Both the position numbers and the translations under genes were made by a program. Positions 1 through 10,373 of a stretch of 64,000 bases of DNA are shown here, piece after piece; position 1 is the first letter of the stretch, and each line of letters starts with the position of its first letter. The notes beneath the pieces were generated by a model. It was not told the origin of the DNA. It saw nothing but the letters and a program-made list of their open reading frames with translations, and made no database searches. Source of the stretch: Isoetes taiwanensis (lineage: Eukaryota; Streptophyta; Lycopodiopsida; Isoetales; Isoetaceae); assembly GCA_021234155.1 (NCBI GenBank), contig JAJEKV010000059.1, forward strand, positions 411,844 to 475,843. Reading direction: 5' to 3'.

Positions 1-1680
1 GATGATGTGGACATGATGGCTAAGCATTTCTGCAAGAAACGAGACATCTTCTAATGTTCGACATAAAGGAATTGGCGAGGGAATCTAGGGGCACTTGAAA
101 AAAAACTAACTTATCTCCTTTTTCCAAAACAATTGGCCTAGCCATTTTCTATTTGAAGTTAATAAAATGCTTAGTTACAGAATCATATTTCATCCCAAAA
201 AAAAATCATTTGAAAGAGCATTTTTATGACCCTGGTGGCATGTTTGAGTCTAGGGGCATATTTGAACTACATGGTAGTCAGCTCTTTAAGTTCTTAAAGT
301 TCCTTCTATTCTATCCCTTGCCAAACTCCTCTACCAAAAATTCCAAAGGTTGTCATATTTACTGCAAATCCAAGTCATCATGTCCACATCACCAATTTGC
401 CATGTTATAACATGCTCCAACATGCGACGTGGGCTCTGACATGCCACGCAGGGTCCAACATCAAATTTAGAAGTCAACAACTTCAAATTTGGAAGACCTC
501 ATGGTATTTGGTTCCACATTCCTAGCCATTTCCCTCATTTCTATCTCCATATCCTATTTCACCCCTTTCGTTCTTACCATGCCATAAATCCACTTTTGAA
601 GCACTTTTTGCCTAGACCAATTCTCTATTTTTTCGTATATAACCCCTTGAGTCACTTAATTTCACCACTTCTAGCCCTTATCCCTTACACCCTAATCAAA
701 CATTCATATGGCCATATCTTATTTATTGTCTCCAATTTACATCAAGGATCCATAAATTCCATTTGTATGATGTATGTCTATTACCATTGCTCGCCCCTAT
801 TTCTTCCCCCTTCTCCAAACTCATATTGTAGACTTTTGCATGTTGTCTGAGATTGTTCTTGACTGTTTTGTGCAAATCAATGCGCAAAAAATACTTCTTG
901 TGATCCAAATTGCAATTTGACCACTTTCCCCATATCACAGCTCCTTTTGGCACATCTCGACTTTGAAATTTATCAAAAACTCCATTGGCAACTCAAAATC
1001 CTCATTTTTAATTATTGTTTGTAGTTTGACTTTCATTGACCAAATTTTGTCCCGACTTTGAACTCGAATATCTCAAGGATCTGAGCTCATAATTGGCCAA
1101 GATTTTTGCCATTGCTTCCCAACAACTTTTCTCTATTAGTGTGAGCAATCAATACTCAAGAATCAGTTTATCTCTGCATGCCACCTCTTGACTTCGAATG
1201 GAAGGAAAATAGATCCAAACCCATGTCCCTCAGTTCCTATTGCTTTGCGTCTTCAACTGCAACTTCTTGACCTTGTTCCAAGTACAAATGACCAAAACTC
1301 GACCTCCATAACATAAACCCTACAATAACCTAGAAACACACGAGTTTACGTTTTGGAGGGCTAAATGTGGTTCTTTGTTATAGATAACTAGGTGCACCAT
1401 TTTTGAACATGCATGCAAAGCTACGACAAGTTACTGCATGAATATAGTATTGTAAGTCTATTGGGTGGATTCTTAAGTGTCCCATAAACATATAAATATG
1501 GGGTCCGCGTTAGCTCAAACCTACAATACTAGCTAGGGATGGAAATTAATTCCTCCAGCCCTCCGGAACTAAATCTAGCTTAATTAAATAATACATCATT
1601 AGACAAATCGAGGAGCTTTGTGAAACATCAAATTTCATCTAAAATATACTGTTCAATGAAATGTTATAACTAAAATTGTA
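1..1680. other. AT-rich stretch without recognisable gene
   Basis: Only short ORFs (under 90 codons) occur here, and none resembles a protein family that I recognise. The composition is AT-rich and I see no tandem repeat or terminal inverted repeat. It lies inside or beside the CACTA element whose right end is at 2034, so it could be the interior of that element, but no left end is visible. Confidence 0.5.
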
Positions 1681-1689
1681 ATAGCGCCT

Positions 1690-2034
1690 AGAAAAGCACC
1701 ATCTGACGATTAGTCTGATGCAATATCTGACGAATAGTCTGACGCAAAATCTGATGATATATCTGACGTTATATCTGACGCATTTTCTGACGGTTATTCT
1801 GACGCATATTCTGACGCAAAGAACGATACATATTTGATGTATATTCTGACGATTAATGTGACGCTTAACCTGACGAAGGCTTCTGATGATTTATGTGACA
1901 ATATGTCTGACGTAGTATCGTCAGGACAAGCATTAAAATAGTAATCGTCGATGCGTTCGTCTCACCAGACGTCGGGCAAAAATCTCTAGAACCGGACGGA
2001 TTTTTCCGACAAAAATACTCATTCTCTTGTAGTG
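1690..2034. mobile_element. Right terminus of a CACTA (EnSpm) DNA transposon with subterminal repeats
   Basis: The stretch ends in CTCATTCTCTTGTAGTG at 2018-2034. Its reverse complement begins CACTACAAGAG, the classic CACTA terminal inverted repeat. Inside it, 1701-1915 carries ten exact copies of TCTGACG plus several near copies (TCTGATG, CCTGACG) spaced about 12-25 bp apart. Arrays like this are the subterminal sites that bind the TNPA-type protein in EnSpm elements. The three bases after the end, GTT (2035-2037), would be the 3-bp target duplication. No CACTACAAG left end was found in the window, so this is either a partial element or one that extends beyond position 1. Confidence 0.75.
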
Positions 2035-2089
2035 GTTGGATCTAACTGTTGAAGTTATTTTTCACGAATGTAAAACAATACGATACATT

Positions 2090-2600
2090 CCCAAAGTTGA
2101 GCACACAAACAATATTCCAAGTGGTGGTGCTTTGCTTAAGAAATAACCTCAAAAAAACCATACTTCCTTAAGAAATAGCTGCGTAAAACTACGCCACTTC
2201 AGAAAACCACACTTCTGTAAAAAAAACAGCCACTTAAAAACTACACCTACTTAAAAACCACACCTCAAAAAACCATACTCACTTTAAAAAATAGCTACGT
2301 AAAAACTATACCTAGTTATATAAACCACACCAAAAAAAATCATACTTCCTTACAAATAGCTTCTTAAAAACTACACCTAGTTATAAACTACACCACTTCA
2401 GAAAACCATACTTCATTAAAAAACAACCACTTAAAAACTACACCCGCTTATAAACCACACTTCCAAAAACCATACTTCTTTAAAAAACAGCTATTTAAAA
2501 CTACACCCACTTATAAATGACACCTCAAAAAACAACACCTCGGTTAAAAAAAAATCATACCACTTTAGAAAACTATACCTCCTTATAAACCACACTTCAA
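2090..2600. repeat. Degenerate A/C-rich tandem array
   Basis: Variants of AAACCACACTTC, AAACCATACTTC and TTAAAAACTACACC recur every 30-60 bp. A second block of the same kind, in the same orientation, lies at 5710-5935. The two blocks bracket the GC hairpins, the 110-bp array and the SINE. No coding potential is visible. Confidence 0.7.
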
Positions 2601-2625
2601 AAAACTATACTTCCATAAAAAACTA

Positions 2626-2659
2626 GAAAAGGGCCCGGCCTGACGGCCGGGCCCTTTTC
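2626..2659. repeat. Perfect GC-rich inverted repeat (15-bp stem, 4-nt loop)
   Basis: GAAAAGGGCCCGGCC at 2626-2640 is followed by TGAC and then by its exact reverse complement at 2645-2659. The tip has the shape of a terminator or cruciform, but in this plant setting it is more likely part of a repeat element. Confidence 0.85.
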
Positions 2660-2664
2660 TTTTG

Positions 2665-3023
2665 CTCCTTTCCTCGGCTCGGCCGGCCTCCGGCCGGCCT
2701 CGCCTCGGTCTGGGCCCACCCACGTGCCCTATCTCCCTCTCTCCTCTCTCTCTTCTCTCTCCTCTCTCTCTTCTCTCTCCTATCTCTTCCCTCTCTCCTC
2801 TCTGCTGTCTCCTCTCTCTTCCCTCATCTCCTCCCTCCTCTCTTTCTCTCTCCTCTCTCTTTGTCTCTTTCTCTCTTCTCTCTGTCCCCTCTCCTTGTGT
2901 CTCTCTCCTCTCTTTTCTTTCCCCTCCTCTCCGGGGCCTCGCCTCGGTTTGGGTCCACCTATGTGACTTTTTTTTTGCACCCTTCCTCGGCTCGGCCCCT
3001 TCGGGGCCTCGCCTCGGTTTGGA
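2665..3023. repeat. CT microsatellite flanked by repeated GC hairpins
   Basis: A degenerate (TC)n tract occupies about 2725-2930. GC-rich palindromic boxes of the form CTCGGCTCGGCC...GGCCTCGCCTCGG occur at about 2671-2713 and 2985-3023, with a partial box at 2932-2955. The ORFs reading through this stretch are low-complexity artefacts. Confidence 0.75.
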
Positions 3024-3625
3024 CTTAGTTACATTTACTACCAATTTCAAAGTATCATCCATTCCAAAGTCTCCCCACACCTATTACTACTTTTAAATTA
3101 TATCACCTATTAGGAGCTTACTACGTCTACTATGAATTCCAAAGTACAACCCCTATATATTCAAGAAACTTCCCATGTTACTAAGCATCTATTGCTCAAC
3201 CACCCATGAGCAGCATACTCGCACATAGAACTATGAGGACCAATACCACATCTACACCCATGAGCACTTTCACGACGTTTGTTACTTGGCATCAATTGTA
3301 AAGTATTATCCATGGAGAGCTTACTTACACGTCTACCATGCTATTAATTCCAATTACAACCTCTATATGTCCAAAGCATCATACATAAGGAGCATACTCA
3401 CATATCCATGAGGACCCATACGACATCTATCTATTTTGTGATACCCATGCATGAGGAGTTTACTCACATCTGCTACCATATACATGCCCTACTAAAGTAT
3501 CACCTATGAGGATGTTACTCACACTTACTATCATGGGTAGCATATTCACACATACACATATGAGGACACATACCTGAACTACACCCATGAGGCCACATCT
3601 ACTACCTCTATACTAAGGTGTTTGT
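3024..3625. repeat. Degenerate short-period repeat, no gene
   Basis: Loose copies of CCATGAGGA and ACTCACATCTAC recur through the stretch, but no fixed unit length can be read. No ORF of interest is present. Confidence 0.4.
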
Positions 3626-5460
3626 GTATGAGCATCTAAAACATTCTAGAACATTCTATTTTGAGTGTTTGCAAAGTCTCCAAAAACTTGTTATTTTTAG
3701 ATTGAGGTGCTTGCCCATGAGCACCTGGAATATTCTAGAACATTCTAGAAGATTCTATTTTGAGTGGTTGCAAAGTTTCAAAAAACTTTCTATTTTTAGA
3801 CTGAGGTGCTTGCCCAGAAGCACCTGGAACATTGTAGAACATTCTATTATGAGTTCTTGTAAACTTATAGAGAACTTTCTATTTTTAGACTATGGTACTT
3901 TCTATTTTTAGACTGAGGTGCTTATCCGTGAGCATCCGAAACATTCCATAACATTCTTACTTGAGCATTTGCAAAGTTTCAAAAAACTTCTATTTTTAGA
4001 CATTCTAGAAGGTTCTAGAAGATTCTAGGATATTCTAGAACATTCTAGGACATTCTAGAAGCTTCTAGAGCCATCTAGAACATTCTAGAACATCCTAGAC
4101 CATCCCAGAACACTCTATTATGAGTTCCTACAAACTTTTAGTTAACTTTCTATTTTTAGACTATGGTATTTTTAGACTGAGTGCTTATCCGTGAGCATCT
4201 GAAACATTCCATAACATTCTATCTTGAGCATTTGCAAAGTTTTAAAAAACTTCTATTTTTAGACATTCTAGAAGGTTCTAGAAGATTCTAGAATATTCCT
4301 AGAAGCTTCTAGAGCCATCTAGAACATTCTAGAACATCTTAGACCATCCCAGAACATTCTATTATGAGTTCCTACAAACTTTTAGTTAACTTTCTATTTT
4401 TAGACTATGGTACTTTCTATTTTTAGACTCAGGTGCTTATCCCCAGCATCTAGAACATTTCAGAAGATTCTATTTTGAGCATTTGCAAAGTTTCAAAAAA
4501 CTTCTATTTTTAGACATTCTAGAAGATTCTAGAAGATTCTAGGACATTCTAGAAGGTTCTAGGACATTCTAGAAGCTTCTAGAGCCATCTAGAACACATC
4601 CCTGAATTATTTGGCCCTCACCCTTAACTATGTGTGAGCTTCCATTTTTTAGGTGCTTCTAGAGCATAGGTGGTTGCCCTATAGCATCTGAAATATTATG
4701 TTTGAGTTTTTACAAAGTTTAAGAAAACTTTCTATTTTTAAACTGAAACTTTCTATTTTTAGATTGAGGTCCTTACCCTTGAGCATCTGGAACATTCAAG
4801 AACATTCTATTTTGAGCATTTGCAAAGTTTCAAAAAACTTTCTATTTTTGGACTGAGGTGCTTACCCATGAGCATCTGTAATATTCCATAACATTCTATT
4901 TTGAGCATTTGCAAAGTTTCAAAAAAACTTTCTATTTTTAGACTGAAACATTCTATTTTTAGACTGAGGTGCTTACCCATGAGCATCTGGAACATTCCAC
5001 TACATTCTATTTTGAGCATTTGCAAAGTTTCAAAAAGCTTTCTATTTTTAGACTGAAACTTTCTATTTTTAGACTGAGGTGCTTACCCATGAGCATCTGG
5101 AACATTCCACAACATTCTATTTTGAGCATTTGCAAAGTTTCAAAAAGCTTTCTATTTTTAGATTGAAACTTTCTATTTCTAGACTGAGGTGCTTACTCAT
5201 GAGCATCTGGAACATTCTAGGATATTCTAGAAGATTCTAGGACATTCTAGGACATTCTAGAGGATTATAGAAAATTCTAGAGCTATCCAGAACATCCTAG
5301 AGCATCCTTGAATTGTTTGCAAAGTTTCACAAAATTTTCTATTTTTAGACATTGTAGAAGATTCCAGGACATTCCATGACATTCTAGAAGTTTCTAGAAG
5401 ATTCCACACCAACCTAGAACATTCTGGAACATCCTGGAACATCCTTGAATTATTTGGCTC
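3626..5460. repeat. 110-bp tandem array interspersed with TTCTAGAA clusters
   Basis: The best-preserved units start at 4860, 4971, 5081 and 5191, giving a period of 110-111 bp. Each unit holds GCTTACCCATGAGCATCTGG, a TTTTGAGCATTTGCAAAG segment and TTTCTATTTTTAGACTG. Blocks of ACATTCTAGAAGATTCTAG type fill about 4008-4100, 4265-4340, 4515-4590 and 5215-5410. The core TTCTAGAA matches the TTCnnGAA arrangement of heat-shock elements, though nothing downstream suggests a heat-shock gene. Upstream units are more decayed. Confidence 0.85.
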
Positions 5461-5496
5461 TCACCCTTAACTATAAATGAACTTCCATTTTTTTTA

Positions 5497-5708
5497 AGAA
5501 CCAATGCTTGGTCTAGTGGTAAGGGTGGGGGGTTTGGGGGGCAATGTCCAGGGTTCAAGTCCGTGGTAAACCAAAAAAATTTTGTCCACCAAACTTGGGA
5601 GCTTTTGAGAGGCCAAGGCCCACGGACGGCCCAGATCGCGCCACGTGGCACCTCCTTTACCGTCGATGGGGGTGGAGTTACTCACAGACGGACGCTATTT
5701 CTTTATAA
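5497..5708 (+). mobile_element. tRNA-derived SINE
   Basis: A pol III box A-like TGGTCTAGTGG lies at 5509-5519 and a box B, GGTTCAAGTCC, at 5552-5562. The 43-bp spacing is normal for a tRNA. The intervening sequence is G-rich and does not fold into a clean tRNA, and a non-tRNA body of about 140 bp follows. This arrangement is typical of a plant SINE rather than a working tRNA gene. Target duplications were not resolved. Confidence 0.6.
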
Positions 5709-5935
5709 TATAGGACGACTACTTAAAAACATAAACTACACCTCAAAAAACAACACCTTCTTAAAAACAACATCCCCTCAAGAAAATAAGCAACACTTCT
5801 TTTAAAAAAACGACACCTCAAAAAAAGACCACACCTTCAAAAAAAAAAACTATAGCTCCATAAAAAAAACTACACCGCCTCCTTAATAAACCACACCTCC
5901 ACATAACCACATGTAGATTTTTTTGAACAACGACA
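5709..5935. repeat. A/C-rich tandem array, second block
   Basis: Repeated AACACCTTCTTAAAAAC, ACACCTCAAAAAA and similar units appear in the same orientation as the block at 2090-2600. Together the two blocks may mark the ends of one composite repeat of about 3.8 kb. Confidence 0.6.
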
Positions 5936-6567
5936 TGTGGTCTTTTTGTTACTGTTGTTTTTAGGTGTGGACCCAGAATTGGGGTGGTTGTGTATACATA
6001 CGGGGACTTTCCCCTCCCATGGCAACTAACTCGCCACGAGCAGGGCCCTCCGTCTAACTCGGGCCATCTATAGAAAGATGCTCGAGTGAAGGACACAGAG
6101 GGGTCATTCGGCCCACGCCTTCAATGGGGCTCCTATGTCGCGGAAGCGTGAATATAAGGTTAGCACACGGCATAATCATATCATAAAATACCACCACGAG
6201 GGGTGGCACATCCATCTAAGTGACAACAACAAAGAATATGCATTTAATAATAGGGAAAACACCCAAAACCCATGGTTGTACCCCGGCTCAGACTCCAGTG
6301 AGGATCGACTAACGGCTAGGTCTCAAGAGATCAGCAGACCGAATCTTGACATGGCGTTGGCTGGCATAGAACATTGGCTAGGGTTGTCTACTCCATCCGC
6401 CCCTCCTGTGCACACTTTGCAGATGAGTCGAATCATGCTATGGCATCGCTATAGCCTTCCGGAGACGCAGACTCAAGGTATCACCCTTCGAGCCTACTCC
6501 AGGGTTCATGACGCCCCTGTCCGATGAGGCAGGTCAGGGAAGTGTCCCCTTCCAGGATCACAGTGGT
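5936..6567. other. Unassigned sequence, possibly decayed retrotransposon
   Basis: A 130-codon ORF at 6135-6527 (+) begins MSRKREYKVS and is rich in His, Ser and Arg. I recognise no domain. The sequence continues, interrupted by the hAT element, at 7662. Its GC-richer composition would fit an LTR or internal region of an old retrotransposon, but no ends were identified. Confidence 0.25.
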
Positions 6568-6575
6568 TCCATGGG

Positions 6576-7653
6576 CAGGGTATTTTTTAAGCGCCCTATA
6601 TTTTTATAGGGCCAGAAACAACTGGCTACTGGCCATGTAGAATAAATAACTTGGCGTAGTTTGGCCTGGCGATATTTTGCACCTTCTTGCTAAGATGGCG
6701 TAACTGAACTGGCGCAACTATGATATTTTTATTTTGCTACATTAACAAATTGGCTACGAGCAAATTTGTGTTGGTTAAGATAGGAACATGCTTTAGTAGT
6801 GAAAACTCGACGTTGGCCACAACCACCTAGGCGTCTTCCCCAAATAATACGTTCAAACTGCTTTGGATCATAGTCCTTATCATCTGCAAATTCATAGCCT
6901 TCATCAAGACCCTCAATTTGGCCTATGAAAGTGGACATAGACGATGATATAGTGATGCGCCGCTTTTGTCCTTAATGCCGCAGGTCCCAAGAACTCATTT
7001 ATTCTCTTTTGTGAAGCCCCTTCCATGCTGCATAAATTTGATGATTGGCATCAACAACTACTTTTGCACATCTGAATAATTTTGCACAACTGAATAGGGT
7101 AAAAACTAACCTGAATTGATGAAGCTAAAGCTTAGATTGTAGATGGGAATGGATCTCCATCTCAACCAAATCGTGAATACAAATCGGGAGTGCTCTGCAA
7201 ATGACAATAAAATATAATATTAAAATTATCATCCCATTCATATTCAGAGACTAACATCCCATTTATATTTATATTCACATGAATAACGAAACAAATGCAT
7301 ACGAGAAGAACAGGAAAAATACAGGCTCGACAGGGTAGAATAAACTAAACCTGTATGATGGACATGTGGTCGAGATGTAATATGGCCACCCCCTTACCCA
7401 TTAAAATTTACCTTAGGTTCTAATTGGCTACCCCGATAAGTTTTTTCCCACGTACAAAAAATTGAATTGGCCACACCCTACGCCTAACCGAATTTAGTAA
7501 ATATCGAATTGGTTACTAAACGAGTAAAATGTACAAATTCGTGTTTTGAACTGGCCACTACCCTTCGGTCAGGACATGAATGTATCCAACGATTTCTGAA
7601 AAAATATGAATGTGTGGCCAACTGGCCCGCCGGGGCCACTAAAAAATACCCTG
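6576..7653. mobile_element. Non-autonomous hAT-type transposon (1,078 bp) with 8-bp TSD
   Basis: The element starts CAGGGTATTTTTTA (6576-6589) and ends with the exact reverse complement TAAAAAATACCCTG (7640-7653). It is flanked on both sides by TCCATGGG (6568-6575 and 7654-7661), a perfect 8-bp target duplication as expected for hAT. The subterminal regions are littered with TGGCCA, ACTGGC and TTGGCTAC-like motifs. The interior encodes no recognisable transposase. The longest ORF (6729-6938, minus, 69 codons) has no family that I know. It therefore needs transposase supplied from elsewhere. Confidence 0.85.
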
Positions 7654-7661
7654 TCCATGGG

Positions 7662-8595
7662 TGAGCTAGAGAATACGTGCCGCATCAGCGACCCCCGCAT
7701 CCATACCCGACTTACTCACCCTAAATCTACTCAAAGCACAGGATGCCCCATACGGGTCACACCTCTGCACCCAGGGAGTGTCAGACCCATACCCGGCCCT
7801 CTACGTGACCGGCTATCAGGCCTAGCCCACTGTAGGAGTCCCAGGAGCCTTGTATGTTCGTGCAAGACCCCACCCCCACTTCACCACTGCGTCCCTTCTC
7901 TGGTGCTAAGCAATTCCATAGCATCCACGACTCGGTAGTCTCTTGTGCATAGGCCACAGTAATTGGGAATTAAAGGAGCTACTAGGAGCATACTAAAGCA
8001 TATGGCACAGAGGTCTCTACCCCCCTCTAATCCCTGCTTTATGGAAGTTTAACAGAGCTACTTTCATATACACATCCATCCATCCATCATAAACATAATC
8101 CATAATTGAAATGTAATCTTAAATACCAAAGAAGGGTTAATCCTAAGTAAGAACAACCGGAGAAGACTCAAAGAACTTAACTGAAGCTCTATCCTTAAAG
8201 ATATCAACTATATTATCTACTAACCCGAGTTCCAACTTGAACCATTGTCATGAGGCGCCTCCATCTCTTAGAATCTGGGTGTTCAAAGAACCACGGGGGG
8301 TGTTCAAAGAAGTTCCTGTGTACTTGGGGCCAAACTCCTTCTCCTGGGTCGATTTGGGGTCAAGTGGGATAGTGATCCACCTTGATGGCCCAAATTAGCA
8401 TTCCCCATGCTGGCCAATCGAGTTTGGCCAGGTGGCGCCTTCCCAAAGCATTAATTAACTTAATTAATCCATTTAGATATTAATTCCTTAATTATAGGTT
8501 ATTATCCTTAATAATTAAATTAGCATAGCTAATTTAATCCCTTTTAAGTCAACCCCCTAGGTTACAATACCCCATATGTAGCATAATAACAGGGG
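7662..8595. other. No supported gene
   Basis: A 110-codon ORF overlaps the hAT right end (7606-7938), so it is not a native gene. The rest is AT-rich with no recognised family. It continues the sequence interrupted by the hAT element. Confidence 0.4.
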
Positions 8596-8700
8596 TTTTT
8601 TTTTTTTTTTTTTTTTTTTTTTTGGATGCAAGATATTTTGATTTTATTAAAACGAAAAAAAAGGGGGTACAAGACCTTATTGGAATGGCTCCACAATAGG
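8596..8700 (-). mobile_element. 3' end of a non-LTR retrotransposon (poly-A on minus strand)
   Basis: A run of 28 T (8596-8623) abuts GGATGCAAGATATTTTGATT. Read on the minus strand, this is a tail with AATAAAATCAAAATAT followed by poly-A, the usual 3' end of a plant LINE or SINE. Sequence above 8700 (to about 9720) has no ORF with a recognisable reverse transcriptase, so the body is lost, diverged or very short. Confidence 0.45.
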
Positions 8701-10372
8701 CCGGATATAACTTTACATACAATGGTCTACCCATTAATCCGAGACTACAGATCGAGGGACAAGTATCATTCCTTTCAGCTGGACAAATGGAAAAGATTAC
8801 TGTATGGTCCGAAGTTAAAGCCATCTGAAGCTCATAACCGACAGATACAAACAGTTGAAGAGCACCCAGAAGCGAATTTCATCCTGCGCGTTAACTTGGC
8901 ATGGACTATCATGCTACCTTGCTATACTATAAGTGGTTCTCCCTTCCATTTCTGTACTACGGGATGTCTGCACCTTCTTCTAGCAAAGAAGCACATCACA
9001 CAAGCCTGCCCCAGAAGGGGTGTCCACTCACTCTCCAGTGCTGCTACACCTGCCCGCATATACTCCAACTTCAAGAAGATCAACTCACTCGAGATTCCTA
9101 GTTCAGGTTCCCCCTGGAACGCAAGAACATGGAATGAGTGAGCAACTGATAAGCAAGTCTGGTCTCCCGCCCAAGACTTCCTCGTTTAATCTCTTCCTTA
9201 GCCCATACTATCCAGTTGTGACTTATCCTTCGATCCTAATCCCCCCCTAGCTGGGAAAGGGGAAGGACATTATTTCTGCTCTAGAGGCATTCATACCAAG
9301 CAGCACAGAGGCCGGTCTGCAAATAACAGGTCTGAGCTGATCTCAGCACTTGGAGTGCCATAAGCAACCCACAGGGAGTGCGGGCCTTCTCCTACTGCAG
9401 GGAGTGCAGCAGCCTGTCTAATATAAACCTTTGCAAAAGCCTAAAAGAGCAAGACAAGAATACCTCTAGGGCGACCCACGGCTAGGCCTCAGGAACTTCC
9501 AGGACTCAGCAGGCCTCAGATGATGTCTGGGATCTCAGAGAAAGAGCGGCAGAGTTTCGTCTGCGCCAAATCAAAGCGCCCAACACCAGAGCTCATGCCA
9601 TAACCAAGACTGGAAAACAAATCAAGAGGTGTGCTAGCAGCAGGCCTGGCCGCCCAGGCCCTTCCAGCCTTCATTTCGGAGTGACCTGCAAGGGAACGGG
9701 CTGCCGCCGCCATAGGCGGCTGCCCTAAGCCGCTCGAGCCCTAAGCGCCTTCATTTCCTATGATTTGGTGGGTGTACAGTTTTCTCTAAGGTTTTCATAT
9801 GATTTGGTGGGTGTATTGCATAAGGTGTACTAATTGGTACATCTAGAGTGCACAAAGTATTTGCATGCAACTTGTGCCTTTTTTTTATTTGGCCCTCCTT
9901 CATGGTCAAGATCAAATGGCTTACAACAAAAGCCCTCTTTAAAAAGACAAGATCGAACGGCTTACGAGAAAATCCCACTTTTGAAAAAAAAAAGGGAAGA
10001 AAAAGAGGATCACATGCAAGTATCGTGGATATGCACTCTAGGGTTTTTATTTGTTGCCGAAACAGGAGATGCCACGATGGTAACGAAAGGCATGTGGGCT
10101 TGCTCGATTTGCAAAGCTCTTGTACAAATCGGCCAGTCACACAGTTCAAGATGCGCAGCTGCAAATTTTGTTTCCGGGATGTTTAAGTCTTTCAGTTCTT
10201 GCTTCATTCTTCACCCCGTTTAAATGTCTCTAAGCAAGCAGAACTTGTCTTGTAGGGAACCACCTTATGCAAGCTGTTTCCTAAATCTTCAATACTATCC
10301 GCTCCATACACAGAAAAGCAAATAATGCACCAGGTATCTTGCGTTTGTTCTCATGTATCTTTGCTTCATACA
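8701..10372. other. Unassigned sequence with short unrecognised ORFs
   Basis: ORFs of 60-171 codons overlap on both strands without any clear winner and without motifs that I recognise. A short direct repeat, TATGATTTGGTGGGTGTA, occurs twice near 9760-9815. The N-terminal membrane half expected upstream of the NCL fragment (from 10374) is not found here. Confidence 0.35.
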
Positions 10373-10373
10373 G

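Noticed and set aside
2583-3096. Overlapping Arg/Glu-rich and Ser/Leu-rich ORFs of up to 165 codons
   Set aside because: They read through a (TC)n microsatellite and GC hairpins, and there is no codon or domain signal.
3626-5460. CRISPR-like spacing of direct repeats
   Set aside because: The units are contiguous tandem repeats with no unique spacers, and the window is eukaryotic.
5500-5575. A functional tRNA gene
   Set aside because: Boxes A and B are present but the arms do not pair into a cloverleaf, and an extra body follows. A SINE is more likely.
9834-10223. 129-codon and 112-codon plus-strand ORFs as upstream NCL exons
   Set aside because: No exchanger helices or signature motifs are present. 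The frames overlap one another and an antisense ORF of equal length.
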